IMG/VR virus record: IMGVR_UViG_3300021197_001295
Location: 1 to 26,676 of that record
DNA from: a virus
Length of the DNA: 26,676 nt
Direction: 5' to 3' (one strand)
The notes beneath the pieces are model-generated. The model was not told the origin of the DNA, made no database searches, and worked only from the letters and a program-made list of their open reading frames with translations. The number at the start of each line of letters is the position of its first letter. The first letter of the stretch is position 1. Below, piece by piece: positions 1-8,426 of the stretch. A program made the translations under genes and the position numbers.

Positions 1-3000
1 TAAAGAAGCTATATCAATTTTACCTTGCTTAATTAACTCTACTATAGCTATGTGTATTTCTTTGGCTGTAACTTGATATTTTGTTTTATCGTTAAAAGGT
101 ACAACCCAAGGATATTCGTATAGTTTTATATCTTCTCCCTTTGACTCTTCTTTCTTTTTAGTTTGAGAAGTAGACTGTTTGTCACCTTTTTCTTCACTAA
201 CCTTTATAGAGAAAAACCCAGGTATTTGTCTAGCTGCTGCAGGTATTCTTAATGGTATCAAACCAAACAAATGCGTAGTTAATTTTGCTTTTGTTGGGTT
301 CCAAGTGTTTACCATAAAAGGAACTCCATTTTCATTTTCAACACCAATAGTAATATTGTTTATTAAATCGTTTCTTAACGTATAATCTTTTTGCCCTTGA
401 TCGTTTGTTCTAATACCCGCATCGTCAGTAAGTTTTAACTTTATATGCTTTAAAGTGTACAGCTGCCACTCTAAACCTACTTGATAACCTATTATAAGTT
501 TATCTTCTTTTTCCAGTGTATTCCAAAAGTCGGCTTGTTCTTCTACAGGCAAAGAGCTAAAACCACTTAAACCATGTATAGACTCTACGGCCTCGTCTAA
601 AGCTCTGTTTGAGTTAGCAAAAAGCTCATCTTTATTTTGATCTACTTTTGTTGGTAAAGACTTAGAAAATTTAAACACGTCAAATATTTCATTACCATAC
701 TTAGCAAAAGCTTTTTCAGGATCTTTTTTAAGCTCGTTTTTCATACGAGTATTTTTAGCTTTCCTTGCTTTTATTAGGTTTTTAACATCTTTTATGTGTT
801 TTGATAAATTACCAGTTAGCTTAATTTGCTTACCGTCCATTGTCGCAACTTCTTTCAACTGTTTAGTAACAACGCCTTTTTGAAACTGATAGTTAAAGTT
901 TTTAAGAAAAGTTATAACGTCTTGACCATTACCAAATTTAATATTCATGCCCATGTGGGCAAAAACTCTAGAAATCATGTCTCCTACTTTTCTTGCAAAA
1001 GATTGTTCTAAAGTTATATCGCCAGTTCTTAAAGCGTCTAAAAACAACGTTAATTTTTCCTCAGCTTGCATTTCAGTTGGAGCTTGTAAATATAAAGCAA
1101 GTCTTTCTTGTATTTCAGAAGCTACCATCTTACCGCCTAACCTATCTAGCTCTACGCTTAAAGCGTTAGCAATTGCCTCTGCTATTTCAGGATTTTCGTC
1201 TAAAGATTTTGCTAAAACTTTGTGAAGCATTTCATGAGCAACAGCGTTTATAGCGCCTGTTTTACTTGCTACCGTAGTGTTTATAAATACATTACCACTA
1301 CTAACACCTACAAAACCATCGGCACCAACGTGAGACTCTACACCGTTTTTTATTTCAACTAAGCTTGACTTTTCAATTTGCTTTCCTTTGTATATTACAG
1401 AAAAAGAACCATCTTGTTCTTGAGTAACAACAACGTCGTTCATATCGTAGCCTAACTCTTCCATAACTTCAAGATGAGCTACTTCTCTTACAGCATCTAA
1501 ACTTTCTAATTCTTTAATAACAACCTTGCCTTTACCGTATATTTTATCAGCCATACGTTGAGCTTTCTTTACGTCTTGTTTTATTATATCGGCAGCAACG
1601 TCTTTTATTATTTCCCCTTTCTCACCTCTTAGCTCTGTTATTTTGTTTTTAGTTTCTTTTATTTGTTTAACATTTATTTCAGGCTCGTAACCTAATATTC
1701 TCAAAGTATCAGACAAACTGTCTATTTGTTTGTTTAAGTCTAATACTTTATTTCTATCTCCTTCGGTAAGTTTGTTTAATATTTCTATTTCTCTTTTTGT
1801 AGCTCTTTCAGCAACTTGTTTGTCAAAATCAGCTCTGTCAAAATTTGCAATATTACCAGATTCTTTTAAAGCTCTTTCAGCCTGCATAAAGTTTATAAAG
1901 CTACCAGTAACTTTTACTTTTTTATCACCTAAAGTATTGTTTTTAATTTCTTTGTCTAGCGCTGCTTTAAAATCAGTATAGTTGTCATAATCTACAAAGC
2001 CTATTCTCATTATTTCAGCTCTTCTACCGGTGTATAAATTATGACCCATGCTTATACCTCCAAAAGCTACTTGAGCAATACCAGTGGTTGCTAGTAAATC
2101 TCCAACAAACTGAGTGTTCATTCCAGTCATTACTTTTTCACCCATTATAAGGTTTGATAAAGGTAAGTTTACTAATTCTTCAAATGTTTCGCCAAGCACA
2201 CCATCCCATGATGCATTTTTTTGAAACTTACGGTATAAACTACTACCACCAGTTAAACCTTTTTTGTTTAAATAATAACCTAAAGAGTATCTTTTAAACC
2301 ACTCTGGATTTGCAAACATCCTTTTACTCATGTATTTCCCAAACATAGGTATTGACTGACCTAGTCTTTCTGTTGCAAACTCAGCCCAAGTTATTAAGTA
2401 TGCTTTTCTAAAAGCTTTAATAAAAGGATCACCGGTGTTAGGAACAAACCTTGCTCCAAAACTAACATCTCCAAATTCAGTGTCGTCATTCTCAATTCTA
2501 TCTAGCAAGTTAATTAACTCATCACCATCTGAGGTGTGCATGAACCTCATCTCATCAGTCATGTTGTCGATCAAATGCTTTATGTATTGCTGTGGGTTTG
2601 CCGTTGTCTGAGCTAGTGTACCCGCTAAAAATGATGTAAAATTAACACCTCTACTAACCCTTCTTTTAACAGCACCTAAACCTCCTTTTTTTACACTAGC
2701 ATACTTTGCTTTTTTCAACAAGCCTTTGTTTAATCTTTTTGTTAAATCTCTTTTGACTAAAGCTCTTGTCGCGGTAAAAGTACCAGCTGTCATTATAAAC
2801 TCACCAACATAAGGAACCATATCAGCAAGCATGCCACCAACTCTATGACCCATAGATATATCTTTGACAGCGTTTTCATGCTGGTTCATAATAGCAAACA
2901 TATCCAATTGTACTTGCTCGGCAGCTGAAAGTTTTTCTCCTTTTAATTGTTTTTGGTTAAGGGCATATATGTCTGCTGTTTCTACAATTTGTGCCATAAA

Positions 3001-5874
3001 CCCAAAAAAAGGTATTGTTTCTATGCTCATTTTTTTACTAAAAGATCTTCTAAGATTTTGCTGAAAGTTTCTGTCTTTTAAAATAGACTCTTTACTATTA
3101 AGTATTTCTTTAGCAAAACCTATGGTCCAACGCAGTGCTTCCATTTCGTTAGACTCTTCTTTAGTTCTTTTTACTGTTCTAACAAGTTGCTCGTAACGTT
3201 CTTCAGCACCCATTTCTAAAGCGTTGTTTGCAAAGTCTTCCATCGCAAACGTACTTAATTGCCCCTCTTCATCAAAAGCAATTTTTTCATAGTAATGAAA
3301 ATAAAACTCATTTTGCATGTCAGTTATAACATCTGGATGCATTTTTTGCTCCATTAGTTTAGACTCAGTTTCTTTCCACAAGTTATCTAAAACGTTTCTT
3401 TTGTACTCGTTAGGCAAAACTATAAAACCAACTTTTTCTAATTCTTTATCTATCTGGCTATATGTTTCGTCACTAATAATTTTAGGTGGCATATATGTTT
3501 CTGCCCACTCTTGAAGTAGTCTATTAAAATCTTTTTCATATTGAGTTACAGACTTTTCTTGAGCTTTTCTCATTAAGTTGTTTGCAGCACTGTTATACCA
3601 CTGTTTCATTTCATCTTCAGTATAACCATCAAACCTACCTAAAGCTGCGTTTTGCTTAAACTTTTCGTCTAATATTTTTTGTATAATAGCTTGAGCTCTA
3701 CCAAGATCTTCTTCAACTTTTTCTTCTGCTTTGGATAATAGCAAAGCTTCTTTTTCTTCAAGATCTTTTTTAAATCTTTTAGAATCATTTTCTATTTTTT
3801 TAACACTGTAAGCCTGTAAGTCTGTAATATCATAGTCTATAGCTTCGTTGTTTTTTACCAAACCTTGAAGTCTAGGTCTGTCTGTAAACCCTAATTGAAA
3901 ATTTTCAAACTCAGCTTCTTTTCTAGCTAAATAACCCGTCATACCTTCTTTAGTAGCTACTTTTCTTTCTTTTTCAGTTAAACTGTTGTAGAAATTTTGT
4001 TTTTTCAAATCAAAATTAAACATCCAAAGTCTAGCTTTAAACTTATCTATATCTTCGTTTGACATTAAGTTTGGCGCTCCTTCTACATATTTTTCATGAG
4101 TAGGTCCATATACATAGGCCTCTTGTTTTGAAGTACCACCTAGCTCTGGATCTGCATATGTAGTGTTTTTAGGATCTCCAGCGTGATGCTGCATACCGTC
4201 TATACTAATAACAGACGTACCATCATCACCAAAAATATTTTTAGAATTATCTAAAGTTTTAACATTAACACCGCCTTCCTTGTAGCCAATGCCAGCTTCT
4301 TTTTCTTTTTTCTTTATTTCACCTAAAAGTTTACTTTGATCTTCTTCTACCGATGTTTGTATATTTTCGTCTGCAGACTCTTTTTTAGTTTGTAACCTAG
4401 TGCTTGAATCTGTTTCGTCGTACTTATAAGTAATTCTTTTTGCGTCTGTACCATCATTTTGGCCAAACTGCTCTTCTTCTTCTTGTTCAGTTAATAATCT
4501 ATAATCGTTTGTGGAGTTTGGCGCAGGGTTGTTTTTAAAATTACTATTGGAGTTAGATCCGTCTTCTGCTTTTGGATTAGGAATGGTTATGCCATCTATA
4601 TTTGGAGCTATGTTTAAAGTTCCAGGGTTAGGTAAAATTTCATCAGCAGGATTTATACCAGCAGCCTCTTCACCTGTTGGAACTGTATACTCAGTATTGC
4701 CTTCTGTGTTTTGTTGTACCTTTATTTTTTCAATAGGTTTTTTGTCAAAGTAATTACCATCATTGTCAATGTTTAAATCGTAAGAGCCTTTTGGTAATGT
4801 TTTGTTTTCTTTGTTTAACTCATACCATTCTTTTTTTGACAAAATACCCTCTTTGTTAGTCATTTGACTCCAAGCTCTATCCCAATCGTCTTCACCAGTT
4901 TCAGGATCTACATTTCTATCCATAAGATCATAAGACATATCTCCAGTACCTTCTTGTCCTTTACTAGCTATAAACGTTTCTACATCTGGCGTCACGCTTT
5001 CTAGGTACTCGTTATATTGTTTGTCTACTGTTTCCTGTGGTGTTGTACTCTTAGCCTTGTACTTGTTGTTTCTTATGTTATAATCTTCGTCAGATTCGTT
5101 ATCGTACTTTATTAAATTACCATCAGTACCTGGGGTAGGAAAAGGTTCTTCAGCAACCACATCACTAGTATCTGTTTGTATGTTTCTATATTGATTAGTG
5201 TCGTTGTTTACAATAACCTCACCTATTTCGTTTGTTTCAACACCGGTATTGTCATTGTTGTTTAAGTTTGTAGAGCCAGTAACTCTTTTTTTCTTAATTC
5301 TTGGAGATTCAAAACGCTCTTCTTCATTGAACTTTTTTTCTTTAGATTTTTCCTCAATTTTAACTTCAGGAAGTATTCCACCATCAACAACATTATCGTC
5401 TTTAGGAACAAAAACACCTTCGTCTGAAAGATCGTATGTAAAAGGTTCAGACGTCTGCATTTCATTTGCTTTTGGCCCTTCTTGCATTTTAGGCTTAGGT
5501 CGTACTGGATCTGGTTGTACAAAAACTATGTCATCATACCTGTTTGGGGGCTTTTTACCTGTTTTGTTCTCCTCACTATAAAAACTATAATCATATTGTT
5601 GCTGAGCTTGGGTTGAAAGCAAGCCTTTTTCTTTTAAAACACCATAAGCATGAGTAGTATTGTAATCAAACGGCCCATCTCCCACAGCATTAGTAACGTC
5701 TTTTTGATAAGCACTTTGTATGGTATTAAATTCTAAATCCCACAACTCCTTGTACTCATCTCTGCTACCAGCCTCATTATAACGCTTTTCCCAATACTCT
5801 ATGTAGGTATCAGATCCAGGTACACCAATATCTTCACCGTCTATGTATATAGGTTTTAATTTTATTTCAGCCAT
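1..5874 (-). CDS. Giant internal virion (ejection/cargo) protein with HExxH metallopeptidase motif, 3' end cut
   Basis: This frame is open from an ATG at 5874 to the window edge (1958 codons, no stop), so the C-terminus is missing. The start is the first ATG after the in-frame TAA of the upstream gene, 12 bases away. Residues 1 to about 560 are acidic, polar and low in complexity. A charged coiled coil lies near 688-738. Two hydrophobic stretches lie near 1012-1031 and 1250-1281. Another coiled coil lies near 1368-1428. HEMLH at residues 1547-1551 matches the HExxH zinc-peptidase signature, and EMQAEE at 1601-1606 could supply a third zinc-binding Glu. Giant proteins at the end of podovirus tail operons are commonly packaged in the capsid and ejected with the DNA, and some 'large polyvalent' phage proteins carry peptidase domains. 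Cargo role and protease activity are inferred. I see no lysozyme, transglycosylase or RNA-polymerase (DxDxD) motif in the visible part. Confidence 0.85.
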   Translation of the reverse strand, partial: MAEIKLKPIYIDGEDIGVPGSDTYIEYWEKRYNEAGSRDEYKELWDLEFNTIQSAYQKDVTNAVGDGPFDYNTTHAYGVLKEKGLLSTQAQQQYDYSFYSEENKTGKKPPNRYDDIVFVQPDPVRPKPKMQEGPKANEMQTSEPFTYDLSDEGVFVPKDDNVVDGGILPEVKIEEKSKEKKFNEEERFESPRIKKKRVTGSTNLNNNDNTGVETNEIGEVIVNNDTNQYRNIQTDTSDVVAEEPFPTPGTDGNLIKYDNESDEDYNIRNNKYKAKSTTPQETVDKQYNEYLESVTPDVETFIASKGQEGTGDMSYDLMDRNVDPETGEDDWDRAWSQMTNKEGILSKKEWYELNKENKTLPKGSYDLNIDNDGNYFDKKPIEKIKVQQNTEGNTEYTVPTGEEAAGINPADEILPNPGTLNIAPNIDGITIPNPKAEDGSNSNSNFKNNPAPNSTNDYRLLTEQEEEEQFGQNDGTDAKRITYKYDETDSSTRLQTKKESADENIQTSVEEDQSKLLGEIKKKEKEAGIGYKEGGVNVKTLDNSKNIFGDDGTSVISIDGMQHHAGDPKNTTYADPELGGTSKQEAYVYGPTHEKYVEGAPNLMSNEDIDKFKARLWMFNFDLKKQNFYNSLTEKERKVATKEGMTGYLARKEAEFENFQLGFTDRPRLQGLVKNNEAIDYDITDLQAYSVKKIENDSKRFKKDLEEKEALLLSKAEEKVEEDLGRAQAIIQKILDEKFKQNAALGRFDGYTEDEMKQWYNSAANNLMRKAQEKSVTQYEKDFNRLLQEWAETYMPPKIISDETYSQIDKELEKVGFIVLPNEYKRNVLDNLWKETESKLMEQKMHPDVITDMQNEFYFHYYEKIAFDEEGQLSTFAMEDFANNALEMGAEERYEQLVRTVKRTKEESNEMEALRWTIGFAKEILNSKESILKDRNFQQNLRRSFSKKMSIETIPFFGFMAQIVETADIYALNQKQLKGEKLSAAEQVQLDMFAIMNQHENAVKDISMGHRVGGMLADMVPYVGEFIMTAGTFTATRALVKRDLTKRLNKGLLKKAKYASVKKGGLGAVKRRVSRGVNFTSFLAGTLAQTTANPQQYIKHLIDNMTDEMRFMHTSDGDELINLLDRIENDDTEFGDVSFGARFVPNTGDPFIKAFRKAYLITWAEFATERLGQSIPMFGKYMSKRMFANPEWFKRYSLGYYLNKKGLTGGSSLYRKFQKNASWDGVLGETFEELVNLPLSNLIMGEKVMTGMNTQFVGDLLATTGIAQVAFGGISMGHNLYTGRRAEIMRIGFVDYDNYTDFKAALDKEIKNNTLGDKKVKVTGSFINFMQAERALKESGNIANFDRADFDKQVAERATKREIEILNKLTEGDRNKVLDLNKQIDSLSDTLRILGYEPEINVKQIKETKNKITELRGEKGEIIKDVAADIIKQDVKKAQRMADKIYGKGKVVIKELESLDAVREVAHLEVMEELGYDMNDVVVTQEQDGSFSVIYKGKQIEKSSLVEIKNGVESHVGADGFVGVSSGNVFINTTVASKTGAINAVAHEMLHKVLAKSLDENPEIAEAIANALSVELDRLGGKMVASEIQERLALYLQAPTEMQAEEKLTLFLDALRTGDITLEQSFARKVGDMISRVFAHMGMNIKFGNGQDVITFLKNFNYQFQKGVVTKQLKEVATMDGKQIKLTGNLSKHIKDVKNLIKARKAKNTRMKNELKKDPEKAFAKYGNEIFDVFKFSKSLPTKVDQNKDELFANSNRALDEAVESIHGLSGFSSLPVEEQADFWNTLEKEDKLIIGYQVGLEWQLYTLKHIKLKLTDDAGIRTNDQGQKDYTLRNDLINNITIGVENENGVPFMVNTWNPTKAKLTTHLFGLIPLRIPAAARQIPGFFSIKVSEEKGDKQSTSQTKKKEESKGEDIKLYEYPWVVPFNDKTKYQVTAKEIHIAIVELIKQGKIDIASL

Positions 5875-5886
5875 ATATAATTTTAT

Positions 5887-7224
5887 TTACTGTACTTGTT
5901 CGTTAGCTCCTAAAGCATTTTGAAATACTCTTCTCGTGACAGCTGGGTCTGTATCTTTTCTTATTGATTGAAACTCAACCCAGTCTCCGTTGCTCCATTT
6001 TTTAATTACGTAAACCTCAACACCATCGTCTTCATCGGTTGTCATTTCTATTTTAGTTGTTGCATTACCTAGCATTAGCATGTCATTTGGAGTTGGATTT
6101 TCTATTGCTAAAAAATTATCAATATTTTTGACAGCATTTGATGTTGCTTTTTCATTTTGAGTCATTTGCCCGTAAGTTTCAGCATTTTTACTGTGATGAT
6201 TTTCCGCGGCGGTTAACAGTTTATTTCTAGTCCATTTTTTCAACTCTGACTCGTATTCTTTGTAATTAGCACCGTTAGATTTTAAATACTTATTAGGATC
6301 TAAATCTTTGTGCTTAGGATCTTCAGCCCACACTTCTGCTAAAGTTTTTCCGTCTTGTAAAAAAACGTCGTCAAACAAAGATGTTTGAAGTTGGTCCGTT
6401 GTTTCTGTTGCTGCATTAATTATTTTTTGAGTTTTGTCTTTTGATGCTGCAAAGTCTACTCCTTTTTGCGATTGTTTTGCTAACTCATCTAGTTGATCGC
6501 TGTAGTTTGACCCTTGCGCGTCGTCTTTAACTCTTATGTGTTTGTCAAGGTCTTTTAGTAATATACCTTCTTCTTGCCAGTCTTTAGCAAAACCCTTGCC
6601 TTTAGCTTGTTCAAGTTCTTTTTTTAAAGCTTCTTTTTCGCCCTCACCTTCCGCTGCTGCAATAGCAGTTTCTATTCTTTTTATCTCTGCTTCTTGTTCT
6701 ATCGGATCGTTAAATTTTCCTGTTAAAAATTGATCTGTATCTTTGTTGAAGTTAACAACAACTTGCCCAGCTTTGTTTCTACCTATAGTATATTGCTTTG
6801 TCATAAGCATATCCAACATGTCTTGATCAGCACTTTTTGAATAGTTACCAGCAAGCTTATTCTCAGCATGCTCTTTTAACAAATTACCTAGTTGGTTTTG
6901 AACACCTATTAATTCAGCGCCTTCCGTCTCAAGTTTTCTAACAAGTTTTTTATTACCGTTCGCTCTAGCTGTAGCAATTTCCGTGCCTAAACGATCAAAC
7001 TCACCAGTTATCCACTCTTGACTTTCTCCAGACATAAGATCAACACCGACAGCATCAGCGTTTAAATCTTCAGCAGTTGACATTGCGTCTTCATTTAACT
7101 TTACTTTGAAGTCATTATAACCTTTCATTACGTTACCAAACTGTTTTGCTATCTCACCACCAACGTCAAAATTTTGTTGGTCAACGTACATTTGGTTTGC
7201 TGTTAATAAATTTTTATTAGCCAT
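5887..7224 (-). CDS. Helical internal virion protein (putative ejection protein)
   Basis: This 445-residue protein (starts MANKNLLTANQMYVDQQNF) is not recognised from an enzyme family. It is predominantly hydrophilic and helix-forming, with Glu/Lys/Gln-rich stretches around residues 75-120 and 170-215. It has no obvious signal peptide or membrane segment. The ATG at 7224 is 11 bases after the stop of the 240-residue gene, and its TAA lies 12 bases before the giant cargo gene in the same frame, so the three genes are probably co-transcribed. By position it would be the middle member of an ejection-protein trio, as in T7 (gp14, gp15, gp16) or P22 (gp7, gp16, gp20). That role is inferred from order, length and composition only. 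A tail-associated structural protein is the main alternative. Confidence 0.8.
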   Translation of the reverse strand: MANKNLLTANQMYVDQQNFDVGGEIAKQFGNVMKGYNDFKVKLNEDAMSTAEDLNADAVGVDLMSGESQEWITGEFDRLGTEIATARANGNKKLVRKLETEGAELIGVQNQLGNLLKEHAENKLAGNYSKSADQDMLDMLMTKQYTIGRNKAGQVVVNFNKDTDQFLTGKFNDPIEQEAEIKRIETAIAAAEGEGEKEALKKELEQAKGKGFAKDWQEEGILLKDLDKHIRVKDDAQGSNYSDQLDELAKQSQKGVDFAASKDKTQKIINAATETTDQLQTSLFDDVFLQDGKTLAEVWAEDPKHKDLDPNKYLKSNGANYKEYESELKKWTRNKLLTAAENHHSKNAETYGQMTQNEKATSNAVKNIDNFLAIENPTPNDMLMLGNATTKIEMTTDEDDGVEVYVIKKWSNGDWVEFQSIRKDTDPAVTRRVFQNALGANEQVQ

Positions 7225-7235
7225 GTTTTTTTATT

Positions 7236-7958
7236 TTATGAGTTCCAAGAGTAACCAGGTCCACCTTCGGGATTGCCTTTAAGAAAATTATCTAAATTAC
7301 CAGCGCCAACCGCTGTACCGGCGTAACCTGTTAAAGCGCTACCAACTCCACCAATTAAAGATTTTGTTGCTGCGTTTTTAGCTTGTTGAGCAGCTGCAGC
7401 TCTTTGCATTGACATACCATATAGCGTTTCTGTTCTATCCTGCTCTAATTTTTGAGTTTCTCTTTCTCCTCTAGCAAACAAAAATTGATTTTTTGCCTCT
7501 TGTCCTGCTTCAAGTTGGTTCATTTTCATTTGAGCCATTGAAGCCGCTTTTTGATTAGCAGACTCTTGCATACCTATACTAGCAGAGGCTTCTTGTCCTT
7601 TTTTAACCTTTTGATTGTATACTGTTTGCGCTAAACCAGCCGCTCCAGAAGCTCCAGCGGAACCTCTTAACGCGTCTAAAACATTAACGTCTCTTTGTGC
7701 TTGCTGTTCTGCTTTAAACTCTGCTTGTTTTAAGTTAACAGTTAAGTCTTCCATAGGATTTTCCATACTTGAATAAGGATTTGATAAATTTTGATAAGGA
7801 TTACTAAAATCTAAATTCATGTATTGCTGCTTCATTTGTCTTCGCTCAGCGTTAGCGGCTTTAAGCTCTTTTCTTCGTTTTTTACGACCGAACAAGCTGC
7901 CTAAAACAGATACACCTGTGCTTATTAAAAATTTTGCCGTTACCGGATCTATTGCCAT
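7236..7958 (-). CDS. Small Ala/Gln-rich internal virion protein with hydrophobic ends
   Basis: This 240-residue protein begins with a hydrophobic helix (about residues 8-24, TAKFLISTGVSVLGSLFG), followed at once by a basic cluster KKRRK. The middle (about 30-195) is rich in Gln, Ala, Met and Glu and looks like a long amphipathic or coiled-coil helix. The end (about 200-225) is a Gly/Ala-rich hydrophobic stretch, GGVGSALTGYAGTAVGAG. This design, membrane-active ends around a Gln/Ala-rich helix, is the usual look of podovirus ejection proteins of the T7 gp14 or P22 gp7 kind, which insert into the host envelope during DNA entry. The gene sits between a small structural gene (37-base gap) and the 445-residue gene (11-base gap). 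The function is inferred from composition and position. Confidence 0.8.
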   Translation of the reverse strand: MAIDPVTAKFLISTGVSVLGSLFGRKKRRKELKAANAERRQMKQQYMNLDFSNPYQNLSNPYSSMENPMEDLTVNLKQAEFKAEQQAQRDVNVLDALRGSAGASGAAGLAQTVYNQKVKKGQEASASIGMQESANQKAASMAQMKMNQLEAGQEAKNQFLFARGERETQKLEQDRTETLYGMSMQRAAAAQQAKNAATKSLIGGVGSALTGYAGTAVGAGNLDNFLKGNPEGGPGYSWNS

Positions 7959-7995
7959 ATTAATTTCTTTGTATTATAATTACACTTATTTTGTT

Positions 7996-8415
7996 TTATT
8001 TACTACTAGGACTTATTTCTGCGCCTACTGAAAATAACTCAGCCTGCGAGTTTGAATCGTTTTTCATTTCAACCTCCGCGTAGTAACCTCTAACTCCAGA
8101 GGTGTTTACTTTTGTATCTTTACCAAAGAATACATAATCACCAGCAACAGGTAGTAACTCTGTTCCAGTTGTTTGCACTCCTATAGTATATGTTGTTAGC
8201 TCGTCTTCAGCGCTAGGATTTGTCAATGCTATACACTCACCTAACCTAACTACGTCACCTATTTGTTTACCTGTAGAAAAATTTACTTTACAAAAATATA
8301 TAATATCCCAAGCACCAGTATCTGGAGTATCTTCAGTATCACTAGCAGCTGTAGCTAGCTTTGCTGTTAACGAAGGATTTATTGGTAATGGTAGTTTTAT
8401 ATCTATTCTAGGCAT
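7996..8415 (-). CDS. Small virion structural protein, unknown role
   Basis: This 139-residue protein begins MPRIDIKLPLPINPSLTAKL and ends with GGYY-like beta-strand sequence (VRGYYAEVEMKNDSNSQAEL) followed by FSVGAEISPSSK. The composition is beta-rich and neutral, with no signal peptide, membrane segment or catalytic motif. The ATG at 8415 follows the stop of the 546-residue gene by 11 bases, and the gene ends in TAA. Its place between tail genes and the ejection-protein block points to a small tail or decoration component. I cannot name the family. Confidence 0.75.
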   Translation of the reverse strand: MPRIDIKLPLPINPSLTAKLATAASDTEDTPDTGAWDIIYFCKVNFSTGKQIGDVVRLGECIALTNPSAEDELTTYTIGVQTTGTELLPVAGDYVFFGKDTKVNTSGVRGYYAEVEMKNDSNSQAELFSVGAEISPSSK

Positions 8416-8426
8416 GTTTATTTATT

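Noticed and set aside
179-1225. Plus-strand open frames of 61-92 codons near the left edge
   Set aside because: All are antisense to the continuous minus-strand frame that carries the HExxH motif. They have no independent start context and overlap one another.
4700-4850. LNIDNDGN and similar Asp-rich stretches as a DxDxD RNA-polymerase site in the giant protein
   Set aside because: The spacing and flanking residues do not fit the polymerase signature. The surrounding region is low-complexity and acidic throughout.
5198-5581. Plus-strand open frame of 127 codons
   Set aside because: It lies fully antisense to the acidic N-terminal region of the giant minus-strand gene. Its Ser/Leu/Phe-rich product is what the reverse of Glu/Lys/Asn-rich coding yields.
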